Assembly (NCBI RefSeq): GCF_000006405.1
Contig: NW_003205573.1
Coordinates: 1,170 to 59,935 of the forward strand
Direction: 5' to 3'
DNA from: Perkinsus marinus ATCC 50983
Lineage: Eukaryota; Perkinsozoa; Perkinsida; Perkinsidae
DNA: 58,766 nucleotides
A model generated the notes under the pieces. That model made no database searches. It was not told where the DNA came from and worked only from the letters and a program-made list of their open reading frames with translations. The translations under genes were made by a program, and so were the position numbers. Within the stretch, counting starts at the first letter, position 1. Every line of letters starts with the position of its first letter. Positions 11,546 to 22,649 of the stretch are shown here, in pieces.

Positions 11546-13540
11546 TCTAACGCTCCCGGGCAACAGTGGTCCTGTCTCGACCTGCCTCGTGTTGTTGCTC
11601 TTGGGATATTCTAACCAAGTCGACCAACTGCCGAGTACGATTGCTATTAGCGATCCATTCTCGGAAGTAGCCTTCCATGAGCTCTGACACTTGCTGCCGT
11701 CGCCCACTATCGCTGATTTCATCGAGTTGCTCGCAGACCTTCGCATGAGCCTTTCTCCGTTCCTCCTACCACACCATTTACACATCGTCCTTACCTGTAC
11801 CCCCCGACCTCACCAGAGCCTCATAGTAAACCTCAGGCAAAGATAATTTCCCTACGCAGTCCTCTCCAATTTGATCTCCTTCATACGAAGCTTTCCGAGG
11901 CTCGGGGAAACTAATCGTGCTGAAGCTCTCTGGTGCCATCTGATGACAACAAGACCATTGAAAAGAAGGTTTCACACTAGTCCAGTGTTGGAATATATAC
12001 TCGTTCGCCTCAGCTGAGCTCGGGAGTTTCCTCACTAATAATAGAGATTCATATACAAATTTGGGTAAGAGTGTTCCGAAATCAACAACAGTCTCGAAAT
12101 TTCCTAAAATTTTCCATATTGTCACCGACATATGTAGCTGACCATGTGCATATTTTCCCACACTGCACCAGGCCTCACGAGATAGTATCCTTGGGTGAGT
12201 TTATCCGAACTAGTGGAAGCCGTCGAAGTCCTATTCGATGTAGTGCTAGCCGACGAGGCACGCTCTCCTCCTCCTCCTCCTTCTGGCATGAGAGGACACC
12301 ATGCTGGATGGGCCCACACACCAGCCTGACCAAGGAGGGCATCACCAATGAGCTTACTATTGCCTCGACTCACAGCATGCCGATTCGGCGCTTCCCTAGC
12401 AGTGCCTAGCATATCCAACATCCCTACTGAACCAAGCAAGGCCGCACTCCCACTATACAACACATTGAAGGGCGCCAACTTGATTCCTCGACAGTCGCCT
12501 GTTATGACGGGTGGATTCTGAAACATGGAAAGATGAAGACAGGCCCACTGAGCACAGCGTCAACTTACCCTGGTCAATGTATACAAGTTGACATCCACTC
12601 CGCTCTCCAACCTGAACATGAACAAGACAATTTAATCAAGCCTCATACCGTAAATCCGTCACCTTATAGCATTGGTGAGTGTATGAACATTACATCGCTC
12701 ACAGTTAGCTATAGACACTTGACATGTACAGCAACATAGCACTATGTCACAGTCGACGCATCCCACCACTGCAGCGAACCTAGCTGGACCTACTCCAGAA
12801 GGAACTGGCCACTACAGTCTACTACAGTGTCCTCACCAGAGAGGTAAATGCTGGTCTCGCTGCAGTTGGAGATGTACACCAAGTCCGTCGGCGGACTACC
12901 TCGAGTGGTGTCACGAAGCACAGTGGTTCTGGTCAAGCCCGAGAGGGTCAACGACCGATATCTACAACATTAACACATGCCGTGGAAATGCAGCAGTAGA
13001 CTCACCCGACGGCGCAAGAAGGGGGACTCTCAGTATTTATGGGCCCGGACTTGTTGGTGCCCAGTGTTGGAGTATACACTACTTCGTTCCATACTAAATT
13101 GGATTCGATTAGCCCCTAAAACGATCAGCAACGCTACCAACAGTAGAATGCAACCCCTGGAGCCCATACCTGCAGTTTCTCGAATGCTATACTAGGACTA
13201 CTAGATATACGACTACGCAAGGACGAGGCACCATTGAGGGCAAAGACTGCCTCGTGAAGGGTCTTGCATGGCGAGCCAAATGATGGACCACCAGCGATGA
13301 GAATACTGACAACAGCAGCAGCAGCAGGCATCCAGCCCAGACGTAGGGAGAGCCCGAATCGTCGTACCCTAATTTGTCCATAGCTTCTGAGGTGACCTTG
13401 TCAATCTTCACCTCTTTCTTAGGCGGCGAGGAGGTTGGTGACTGGGAACCGCTAGGGTCCTCATAGCATTGACATACTATCCGTAAAAGGCTAGCACAGT
13501 GCGTCCTGAGAACCAGAGGCGTCGGACCATAGGAATGAAG
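11546..13540 (-). CDS. Unknown gene(s) with Ser/Thr-rich and coiled-coil parts
   Basis: Several minus-strand exons look real. Near 13.2-13.5 kb: SPTSSPPKKEVKIDKVTSEAMDKLG, then after a CAG-rich intron SILIAGGPSFGSPCKTLHEAVFALN. Near 12.2-12.5 kb: a Ser/Thr-rich exon ending SSDKLTQGYYL. Near 11.8-11.95 kb: MAPESFSTISFPEPRKAS...LPEVYYEALVRSGGT. Near 11.55-11.77 kb: EERRKAHAKVCEQLDEISD...QQQHEAGRDRTTVARER and a stop. A GT...AG intron (CTC/GTGAGG...CATCAG/ATG, phase 0) spans the MITE at 11983-12165. No family recognised; these may be two genes. Confidence 0.45.
11983..12165. mobile_element. hAT-like MITE, copy 1
   Basis: A 183-bp non-coding element with terminal inverted repeats: CAGTGTTGGAATATAT at the left and ATATTTTCCCACACTG at the right. 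Flanking 8-mers CACTAGTC and CACCAGGC match at 6 of 8 positions, as expected of an old 8-bp target duplication. It lies in a likely intron of the minus-strand gene. Confidence 0.75.
13158..13276. repeat. Longer copy of the 11231-11324 duplicate
   Basis: Contains the full version of the duplicated sequence and overlaps minus-strand coding-like sequence (NGASSLRSRISSSPSIAFEK). This copy is therefore the likely source and 11231-11324 the fragment. Confidence 0.75.
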
Positions 13541-15150
13541 CCCTCGCCGAATGGGACCTTATGAAACCAACTGCCTGTTGGTTATCCCGTCCTATTCGGC
13601 CACCACTGAGCTGTGAGGACATGACCATAGATGCTCTAGGGGATTGCTGAGGACATGTCGAAGTGATCAGCCTCGAACGTATGCCAATCGTACTACCTGG
13701 GACTGGGAACGGGGAGAGTGTGCCGCTGTTGACACTGAAATAACACAGGCGTGGACCGAGCGTTATTTTCTGTCGGCTATTAAACGCAGTGAGAGGCGAT
13801 TTTCCCCCTGACTACTACCGTCTGGGAGGGCCTGGACCCAGGATTCACCTGCAGCTGTACCCCTCCTAAAGGACTCCTGTCTAAGGTTGCGAGAATAAGG
13901 TAGGATCTAAGACAAGCTGTCTGTTCTTAGCAGCAGCGAGCCGGACACGCCTTTCCCTTGCCACTCTTCAAACGGCACCATTCGGCACCAAGAATGCGGG
14001 AAACGAACAATCACCAATTCGACATTTTTGTGTTGGTATCAACCAGCACGAGGTTGGTTGATCTAAACGCGCCCGGACCATCCTCACGTTTCGAGAACCT
14101 AGTCAGTGCTGCGCAACTGCTAGCCTAGTGGCAAGCTGTATAAACAGTAACGTTAAAAAGACTGCTGGGCATGCATCAGATCCAGCACTTTGAGATTAGA
14201 CTACTTCGCGTCGTAGATGATGTTCTTTTATCGCGAAGTGGACTATTACTACTACCGATGATAGTAGTACTACCTGTAGGAATAGGAGTACACCAAGTAC
14301 TCGTATGTCGCACCAGTCATTGGCCGGTGAGGATGCCGGAGTGTTGGTATTGGAAGATGGGAACACAGACCGACTCACATTCGAGAACACCGTCCAGTAC
14401 CTACGACCACGACCATGATGGTTATGGCAATTGAAACCTGGGGCCGCTACGCCAGAGCCTCCGTCTGGGTAAGATGCGGAGTATGTTCACCAGGATCTCC
14501 ACAGTAGTCCAAGAAGCGTGTCCGCAGTACTGCCGTGCCAGGGATCGACTTCCTACAGGGACCTTTCACGCTGAATGACCTAACCCCACACTGTACTTGA
14601 GGCCCTTTAAAAACTCCATAACGTCTCTAACGCTCCACCGCACTGTGGTGTGTACTGTGGCATGGTCGAAGACCTCACCTCGTGGCCATAACATATGCAA
14701 TGACTAAATCAACAACCTGCCTAAGTCAACGATTCGGTCGGCCGTCAAGACGATCAATAACGACGACATAGCGCGGAATCGTCGGTCACCAACAGTGACA
14801 GGAGGTCGAGTTATCTCGCCACCACCGCTGTACACAGACCCCAGGGTGACCACTATAAAAGGAACAAGCGGCGTGTTCAATAGACATCTCCTTAGCGTCA
14901 ACAGCGCTCCCAGGATTAGATTTCACATGTAAAACTCGATCCTGTGAGCGCTCTTGAAGTTGAGGAGAAGCCTATTGAACACCCCGAAGAACAAAAGTTG
15001 AATGTTGTCAAAACAGTAGCGCGCGCCCATAAATCCAAAAATAGGTGGTAGGAGTTGTGTCAATGGCCCATCTTCTGTCCAGCAGACGACGAATGATAAT
15101 AGCAGGGTCACTCATAGTGGCTATAGGTAGTACCGGGGTAGAGTAGTCGT
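13541..15150 (-). other. Unresolved minus-strand exons
   Basis: Some minus-strand stretches look coding but I cannot join them. Near 15.0-15.12 kb: MSDPAIIIRRLLDRRWAIDTTPTTYFW. Near 14.7-14.9 kb: PLVPFIVVTLGSVYSGGGEIT and SSLLIVLTADRIVDLG. Near 14.2-14.4 kb: a hydrophobic segment. The region 13.54-14.15 kb shows nothing I can support. No family recognised. Confidence 0.25.
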
Positions 15151-15289
15151 GGACTTACTGTCTCCATTGCTGGTCGTCATCATCATCGAATTATACTCGG
15201 TGGGGGGGTTCTATGAGTTTTGGCATAGTGAGAAGGGTATGTTAGGGAGGATTTTCTGGACGTCCGAGTGACGTCTACAGCAGTCAGTT

Positions 15290-15480
15290 TGATAATTCGC
15301 CCGAATTTCCAAGTATTTACCCACTTTTTTCCAAGAATTTAAACTTTTTACCGACTAGTTTGAATGAATTACCGAAAATTTCAATGAAAATATGGTCTTT
15401 TCGAAAAGGACCAACTTCAACTAACGACATCAGGAGTGAGTTATTGAAAATTTGTGCAAAAAATAAAGTGACGTGGAAAT
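15290..15480. promoter_or_regulatory. AT-rich stretch upstream of the STELLO-like gene
   Basis: This stretch is clearly richer in A/T than its surroundings, with repeated TTTACC/AATTTCC words (TATTTACCCACTTTTTTCC, TTTTTACCGAC). It sits just before the first likely exon of the glycosyltransferase. A promoter role is inferred from position only. Confidence 0.25.
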
Positions 15481-15599
15481 GCTGTAGTGTCGACGTAAGA
15501 CACTTTGTGAAGGCTCCTCACACCATCGCCCGTAGAGTACATGTACCGCAGAAAGCCTACTCTGGCCCTGTAGGCATCCTCACAGTCATAGCCTTACTA

Positions 15600-17775
15600 G
15601 AGGTCACCACCAGTGATGGCAGTACTGAAGCGATCTATTCCCTAGCCAGGGGGACCCGTCCGGGTGGTGAAGGGCCCACGGTACCATAAGCAGGCATTCC
15701 TCTGGGCACCCCACTCGCCTCAGCTTGCCGCGCCTGCCCTCACAGAGGTGCAATCGCTTCGGGCTAGAGTCTTCGAGCTTGAAGGGGAACTTAGTAGTGG
15801 CCACAACGGTAGAGTCCCGGTCTTGGAAGGGGTCAGCGGCACACTCTTTAATGAGGATGTCAAACGCGAGTTTACTGGCTCGACACTCTTTCATAAGTGG
15901 AGACCTCACAAGGGGGAAATCAACAACCCTGTCTGTTCCGACAGGTCCTTGCCCGACGATACGGCATCGATAGAGGCCACAGACGGCTCGAAGTGCCGCG
16001 GTGGGGGGCCCTGTTGTAAGTTCATGGTGGTCATAGTCATCGCGCCCTGTTCAAGACTGCCCTGCCCTCTAGCGGGTGTTCAGTAAACTTATTCCCGGCC
16101 AGCTCATAATTGAATTCGACTTATCCGGAAACGAGATGCAAGCCTAACAATTAGCTCAACCACTCCTATAGGTTCCAACTGGATCGCCATCACCACAATA
16201 TCGGATGATATACCCGATGGTGTTCGAGTGGCTGCAGACACTATGTTGACCACAGGGGAATGGTACTTAGCAGCTGCCTAGTTGAGCCCTCCTACCTCCC
16301 TACCAGGTGTATGGTAGTGGCTGGGGACAAGAAAGGACCTAAACAGCTCTGGCCTGAACTGAGGGAACATGCTGAGGCCTCAAGAGCCGTCTTCCTCAAT
16401 GATGCGGATCAAGTGACCGTGGGGGGCGACTTTGCGGTGAGACGCTCCTCGTAGTAGTAGGCATGTCCAATGGTATCAGGAGAGGCTACCGTGGAAGCAC
16501 TTTGGGCGGAAGAATGTGGCTTACCTGTAGAGTATCTTCGCTCACTGAAAGATCCGTAGTGGACCTCAAGATACGCCCTCATCCACGGAGCGAAGAAAGT
16601 TCTTGATCTAGACGATGACAATATCATATACGCCGATAGTGTACAAGAGATAACCAAGGGCGACTTCACGGGCCACTGTGGGGCCTCAACAGAAACAATA
16701 GGTTGCCCCGGGAAGCATACTGTCACTATTTCTGCCACTTCTACCGTGCCTAGTGTCTTCAACCCTTATAGTAATAAAGGTTCCGATCCATGGACAACAC
16801 TAGTCCTCAACTAGGTACAGGTATGGTCCCTGGTCTCGACAATGCGGAGACTGTCCTTTGGCCCAGAGGTTACCCACTTAGTTATATCCGTCGGGACCGG
16901 GCAACCACCACAGCGAAGCCCTCTAGAACATTAGGTGGTCACTCGGTCGGTGTGTAAGGATGTTATACGGTCAGACACTTGGACACGGGAGATAGCCGTG
17001 GTCCAGACCCTGGCCGATAACGACCCTGATTTCGATGCGATATACCGCTTAACTCGTACGTCTCGGGCTTGGGTGCCTACCTTGAGACGGTGTTAGGGCC
17101 TCTGCCGGTGGATTTCCACCAGCTCCTGACATCGGCATTCCTCCTGGCTCCTCCAACCTTCACGCCTCTCAATGCACAGGCGTGTCTCTTCAAGGCGTAC
17201 GATGCCCTATGGGGACTCTACCTCCCCGTCACTGTGAGCATCTATCCCTACTCTATCGTATGGTCACACCCCGAGCAGGTCCATGGACGTGTCAGCGACA
17301 TATGGCGGAGCTTCGTAGGCGACTCACGTTACCGATCCCAAACAGGTTAGCTATCCCACAGGTCCTACAGAGGCTCCTATGGGACCTAGGGGCCTCGGTG
17401 GCAGTAGCTGGCCGCACCTGGGTCAGACAGCTTAGGAATTCACACGACTATCTCGCTGACTTCATCGCTGAAGACGATGTGATGATGGTCATCCTCGTCG
17501 TTGCTATGCAACTGTGGATAGGTGTACAAGAAGGCCGAGGCCATGATGAGGTTTTTGGTGGGATGGAGCCCAACTAGTGGTAACCCTTTCCTTGGGTGCA
17601 ACTGCGCAGTCCTGGGTACTAGATAATGTGCCTGGACGCCTCGAGGAGGTGTACGTAGAACTGTATCGTCGAGGTTTCGTGGAAGAAGAAGAGGTGGACC
17701 TGCAGTTGTTCTGCTACTTCATCGTGGCGGCAAAGCTGAAGTTCATCAGGTCCACCATGTGCAGCGATGGATAGA
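15600..17775 (+). CDS. STELLO-like glycosyltransferase (DUF288)
   Basis: DUF288 proteins are Golgi glycosyltransferase-like proteins; plant STELLO helps assemble cellulose synthase. Spread over several short-intron exons are the family blocks in order: WIAITTISDDIPDGV near 16.18 kb; VVAGDKKGPKQL near 16.31 kb; RYALIHGAKKVLDLDDDNI at about 16567-16625, with the DDD probably metal-binding; VFNPYSNKGSDPW near 16.75 kb; WPRGYPLSYIRRDR near 16.86 kb; HGRVSDIWRSF at about 17282-17314; and RNSHDYLADFIAED near 17.43 kb. An earlier exon (LRARVFELEGELS) is coiled-coil-like. I could not fix the start or find a signal anchor. The next gene is a sugar-nucleotide enzyme on the same strand. Confidence 0.75.
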
Positions 17776-17984
17776 GGCCCTCACTGGCCTTGGGTGAACT
17801 GTTGCTGCCGAGGGATGGAGCTCTCGAGGCCTGGTCTAGGTATCGATGGCCAACTGTTGTATCCCCCACTACTAGCTGGGCTGATGCCTCCAATATAGCT
17901 GGGCCCAAGGTCGCACTCCCTCGAGGGGTACCTGTTATAGGGGTCGATAATGGTGGGAGCATTCTGATGAGCTTGGTCCAAGGA

Positions 17985-19498
17985 TGATAGCAGGCACCTG
18001 TAGACGAACAGTTCGTGTGTGGATAACAGGCATCAACGGCATGATAGGCTCCAACATCGCCAAGGCTTTGGTCGGCCCATGATAGCGGTAGGAGTAGTCT
18101 CTATGTCAGCTCTGGACACAGGTTAGACTATCTTACTCCGAGGACCCCACGAGGCCTCATTACACTGTGTTCGGGCTGGTGCGGTATCGGGCTAACCTTG
18201 GCAACCTTGCCGGCGTGTTGGAAGACGTCCACCTGACTTATGGCGATCTCAGTGATGCCCAGCGTATACGGAGTATCGTCCAAGGTGGGGTTCCTTGGCC
18301 CATGAGGAGGAAATGGTCCATCCCTAGAGGTCCGGCCGCATCTAGTGTTTCACTTTGCTGCCCAAGGAATCAATGGGGTATCCTTCCAGTCTGAGTCCCT
18401 CACCTATCAGGCCAATGTAACCTCGACAAAGCTCTGTCTATCAACAGCAATACGGGTCTTAGGTAGAAGGCACCTCTAATGTGATGCAGGCCCTTCGAGG
18501 TAGTGGGGCTCGGGTACTGGTGGCAAGCAGTAGCACGGTGTATGGAAGTACATAGTAGCAGGTATATGGTGGAGGGGCTGTAGACTCCGCATAGGTACCT
18601 CAGACAGTGTAGACTATATAGGCCGGCCTATTCCCGAGTCGGCACCGATGAGCCCGGTCTCCCCCTATGGTGTTAGCAAGGCGGCCACTGAGATGATGTG
18701 CTTACAGCAGTACAAAGCCCATGGTGATGAGGTATTGTCACTGGACGATCATCTCTTTATGTCCAGGCACTCACTGTGTGGCGGTCCGCTTGTTCATTCA
18801 CGTGTCGCCTGGGGGGACTGAGGCCTTGGCCTTGCAGGAGTTCTGTCGTCAAGTTGCGATGATCGAAGGTGGCAAGCAGGAGCCGGTCATAAGGTTAGTG
18901 ATAGCAGCCTGAGCTGATGGGGACGGGCATTTGTCAGGCATGGCGCTCTGAAGACTCGACGAGACACAACAGATGTCCGCGACTCGGCCGAGCAGTTTAT
19001 CAAAGTACCACCTGTAGCATGTAGTTGACACTCGGTAGATCGGGCGTCTAGGTCTTGGAGAGCTCAGCCCCAGGAGAGGTCTATAATGTGGGTAGCTTCA
19101 TGGGGGAGGCCACTGGGGAGGATGAGCACAATGGGGTTGGGCAATGTGGCCAAGGCTCGTCGTACCCTCCCCACTAGGTATTGTCAACTGAAGACCTCCT
19201 TAGTTTGGTGTTGGAGGAGTCCCCCATGGGGTCTCGGATCGAGCTGAGACAGGATGATAGTAGGATGAGGGCCTACGATGAGGCGGTCCTTATTGCTGAC
19301 AACGCCAAGGTAGGAGAGCAATCGTGAGGATGACGAGGTTGAGGGCCTTGCTAGTTACGCAATCTCACCGGATGGACACCTGCCAATGATATTCGACAAA
19401 CTGTCAAAGATGTCCTGAATTATTGGCGGAGCGAAGTTGCTCGACGATACCCAGATGCCGCGACTGACCACTGGCGATCCCCTACGAGGAGTGGCTAG
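17985..19498 (+). CDS. NAD-dependent sugar-nucleotide dehydratase/epimerase (GDP-mannose 4,6-dehydratase-like)
   Basis: Extended short-chain dehydrogenase acting on nucleotide sugars. Pieces in several exons: VWITGINGMIGSNIAKAL (GxxGxxG NAD site) near 18.02 kb; GLVRYRANLGNLAGVLEDV and LTYGDLSDAQRI near 18.17-18.26 kb; FHFAAQGINGVSF near 18.35 kb; RVLVASSSTVYGS near 18.51 kb (catalytic Ser/Thr region); GRPIPESAPMSP and SPYGVSKAATEMM near 18.63-18.70 kb (YxxxK); RLFIHVSPGG and FCRQVAMIEGGKQEPVIR near 18.79-18.90 kb; TTDVRDSAEQF; GEVYNVGSFMG; and VLNYWRSEVARRYP before the stop at 19496-19498. The motif order is complete. Substrate specificity cannot be read from this. The neighbouring glycosyltransferase suggests a glycan pathway. 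Confidence 0.7.
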
Positions 19499-19559
19499 CC
19501 AGGTTGGAGACTGTGTTCCATGGATGATCATTGATACCAAATCAGTCAATGGTGTTTCC

Positions 19560-20656
19560 AACACTCTCTTGTACTCTCGAGTTGTAGTCGGTCGGTGGCA
19601 GGCTCCTGGACACATGAAGGAGTAGAAAGCCACCTTGTGCCAATGCATCCAGCGTCAGGCCTCGACCAGCCTGCTCGTAGTAGATCCTCTCTAGGTTACA
19701 GGCTTCCTCTACCAAGGAGGTTCCAACTACTGTGAGGTCGAGCCAGAGGCTCTCGTTGGTGTGTATGTGGCCCGGGAGTGGCTGTTAGGTCTGCCGCATG
19801 TCGCAGTTGAACTGTTTCCTAATGAGCCTGTTATTGACTGCTCGAAAAGGGCCTACCTTGCGGCCTCTAGGGGCCCGATGCCTAACAGATGGGCCTCTGC
19901 CCAGCCATGGTAAGGCAGTATGGATGTTCAAGGACAAGCCCAATACTATGGCGGATAGGAGGATACGACCTTCAACGCTCAAAAACCGGTCTACGAGGAA
20001 AAAGTGAGCAGTAGACTCTCCCATGGCTGAGGCAGTGGCATCGATTGAGCGCCCCTCAGTTGGCCCTACTACAGCACGAAGTACTTCTCGAAGACGTATT
20101 ATCAGACGGACTTTAATAACCCGACACTGGACAAGTCCAATACGAAAGTCCATATTGTATACGAGCCCTTCGCTGGTGAGTTGGATGGGGCCTGTGGCAT
20201 CGCGTGGTATTGGTCCATGCTAGAAACTGATGTCTACATTACTCTGCGGAATGCCCTTCAACGAGCCTTCCCTGGTATCACTGTAACAGGTGGGGCCTAC
20301 CCATGGGCTGGTTATTCCTAGCTTTGTGGGCTCAGGAGAAGGCTTCTCGACGGCCTCCGATAAGGGCTGGTTTAAGGTCTATCGCATGAACGACAAGAGG
20401 GTTCTATTCTGTGCTCAGCCGCAGTCTCTGACCCCGGACAAAGTGAGCTATTCAACTGACTGGAGAGTACCCTATCAACAATATGCAGGCTAAGGAGATG
20501 GGCAGGACCTACGACCGGGACTCCCCTGTCATTGCTGGCTTACAGCCAGGTACCAGTGTGTATGATCAGTCACAGCGTCTATGCCCTTGCTTAGATGACC
20601 TGTTGACGGACATGAGGGCCTTCCGGAGGCTCTTGATGGCAGTGGGGGAGTGGTGA
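19560..20656 (+). CDS. Unknown protein, possible Rdx (selenoprotein W/T-like) fold
   Basis: Plus-strand exons read VTGFLYQGGSNYCEVEPEA, VYVAREWLLGLPHVAVELF, RAYLAASRGPMPNRW, YYSTKYFSKTYYQTDFNNP, KVHIVYEPFAGELDGACG, YITLRNALQRAFPGITVTGG, then GWFKVYRMNDKRVLFCAQP and finally DDLLTDMRAFRRLLMAVGEW with a stop. The LRNALQRAFPGITVTGG...GWFKVYRMNDK stretch resembles the Rdx pattern (helix, FPG, beta strand, G-F-x-V), but the usual CxxC/U pair is not clear and the protein is longer than Rdx proteins. Exon joins are approximate. It lies between the dehydratase and SNAPC3 on the same strand. Treat as unknown. Confidence 0.4.
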
Positions 20657-20732
20657 TGGAAGGCCTGGCTCAGCATGAGGACGTTTCTGGCCCGATGTCG
20701 GTGTTGTGTTGGAGGGCTCGGAATTATTATGT

Positions 20733-20832
20733 NNNNNNNNNNNNNNNNNNNNNNNNNNNNNNNNNNNNNNNNNNNNNNNNNNNNNNNNNNNNNNNNNNNN
20801 NNNNNNNNNNNNNNNNNNNNNNNNNNNNNNNN
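20733..20832. other. Assembly gap of 100 N
   Basis: Exactly 100 unknown bases, a fixed-size placeholder. It hides the 5' end of SNAPC3 and perhaps the promoter. Confidence 0.98.
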
Positions 20833-22649
20833 CCTCGGCAGGGTGGTCCTCAGAGCCGAAGTGACCGGCCGTCGGTCCTTGACGCCGGGGGGCTGACCAA
20901 ATGGGCTGAGGACACCAAGCTGGCCCTGAAGGCGTTCAAGGCTCTATCCAGGGACTTCACCCCACCTCTGGACCCCAGCCTGCGAATTGACGATGTTTCC
21001 ACATCTGTTGATATACAATTCCCATCACGTATGGTGGAGGCCAATCAGATCCTGGACCGGTGTATGGAAGACGGCACGGACCCTCCCACGATGGACGAAT
21101 TACGGGAAGACCGAGCACGCAGGGTCGGGCACCTGTCATCGGAGAAACTGAAACATGACTATGGTGGAGGCGAAGTGAGGAAGCCCTTGAGCCACATCGA
21201 GGTCCGCAGGGTAGCACCCTTCAAGGCCAACCGTAGTGGTCTACCCTCGGACCACGCCAAGCTGGTGAAGAATGCCGAGGAGGACCTCCTAGGTCGGGAG
21301 GATCTCCACAGGATGCCAGATGGCAGTGAAGTGGTCATAACAGTTGACGTCTACCACACAGACCAACGAAACTTCCGTAAAAACGATCACTACGAGTCTT
21401 TCGAGGTCCTGGGTAGTCAGACGTTGAAGGAACTTCGACAATCCTTCAGTTTCTCTGCTGACAGAGTGTTTGATGGGCCCAAGTACGCCAGGTCAGCCTG
21501 TCTCATTATGGGACATACTGTGTACACGGACTCTCCAGAGGAGCCCTCGGCCAGCGACAAGTAGCATATCGATCAAGCGTGAATTTCATAGAGTAGTGTC
21601 AGGTTAGTCGACTATGAAGGCTACATCAAGAACTGGCTACGAGTCCATGACGCTAACTTCACCCCGACACAACGAGCAGGCCTACCCGAGGTCACTTTCG
21701 GCGAGATGCGAACGACTACGGTCCAAGAGGCGTAGGAAACAGGCCTCTACTGCTTATATTCTCAGGGTGCTTTGTCAGAGTGAATCGCCTTTATCGGTTG
21801 TCCCCGAAGGCCCACTCAATGTGTTGTTTCTACCTGCACTATACCAACGAGGAGGAGCGGATTTACTTCACCAATGCTACCGTTTTGGACAGCCGTGTCC
21901 ATTCGCTGGTAGTAGATCGTCGTTGCAGTGTTGGCAAATATGTGCGCTTCCCTCAGCTGAGATTGAGAGTTACCTCACTGATTATAGGAGTTGGCCTCTG
22001 GATCTGTGTATAAATGTACAGGAATCAATGAGAATTTCCCGAAACTTCCTCAAAACTCTCATATTGTCATCAACATATGTGGTTGATTATTCCTACACTG
22101 CAGCGCTGCCTTCATGGAAATCTTCTGTCGTCATTATAGGTACGTGAAGTGTACCCATTGAGGACGTTCCAGAAGCAGAAGTTGTATTTGAAGATGTGTT
22201 CGGTAAGTCTGCGTTCGGCTGAGTGTCTCTGGCAGTGTTGGAAAATATTTTTTGTTGATCGCTTCCCTCTGAACTAGAAGTTTGCATTCGAATTCGGGTA
22301 GGATTCTCCGAAAATTCTTCAGAATTTTATTTGTCGCCAACACATGTAATTGACAATATGCATATTCTCCCACGCTGGTATCCTCAGCGTCTGTGTGTCT
22401 CTTTAGTTGTGCAACAGCGCATTCGCCAACATGGTCGTTTTGAACGACCCCGTACTACCCAACAACCCCACCTACTGCTGCAAGGCGTGTTACAGAAGAC
22501 TACGATCTGATGACACTGGCCATGCTGTCAGGCCGGACCAAACTCGTAGGAAAAAGTCGACCTCGGGGGGAGTTCTCCTACACTTGTGTTCTGTTGCAGA
22601 TTTGGATACTACCCGGCAACCGATCATCACGTATAACTATTATCAATAG
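20833..22649 (+). CDS. SNAPC3: snRNA-activating protein complex subunit 3 (SNAPC3)
   Basis: DNA-binding subunit of the complex that starts snRNA transcription by Pol II and Pol III. The frame 20833-21564 contains VVITVDVYHTDQRNFRKNDH and FEVLGSQTLKELRQSFSF, the conserved core (VTVDVY...FxVLGSQxLxxLRD). Next exons give VDYEGYIKNWLRVHDANF, YFTNATVLDSRVHSL, FCRHYRYVKCTH and CNSAFANMVVLNDPVLP, then YCCKACYRRL. The last three match the C-terminal zinc-binding KCxxC...CxxC...L. The N-terminus is in or before the gap. Two hAT-like MITEs (21926-22100, 22233-22377) interrupt the C-terminal half. The exon borders around them do not fit simple GT...AG splicing, so this part of the model is uncertain. 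Confidence 0.75.
21926..22100. mobile_element. hAT-like MITE, copy 2
   Basis: 175 bp, CAGTGTTGGCAAATATG at the left and TTCCTACACTG at the right, with the family's CTCAGCTGAG and TAGTTGAC-type inner words. It lies inside SNAPC3. The flanking 8-mers CGTCGTTG and CAGCGCTG match weakly (5 of 8). Confidence 0.7.
22233..22377. mobile_element. hAT-like MITE, copy 3 (shortened)
   Basis: About 145 bp, CAGTGTTGGAAAATATT to TTCTCCCACGCTG, same orientation as copy 2 and only 132 bp from it. The middle part is shorter than in full copies. It lies in the SNAPC3 interval just before the CNSAFANMV exon. Confidence 0.65.

Noticed and set aside
11983-12165. The first MITE as an exact introner with a spliced-out target duplication
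   Set aside because: An ordinary GT...AG intron around it, in phase 0, explains the exons better than splicing at the duplication.
14900-15120. P-type ATPase C-terminal membrane part
   Set aside because: Only a vague likeness of hydrophobic segments; none of the diagnostic ATPase motifs is present nearby.
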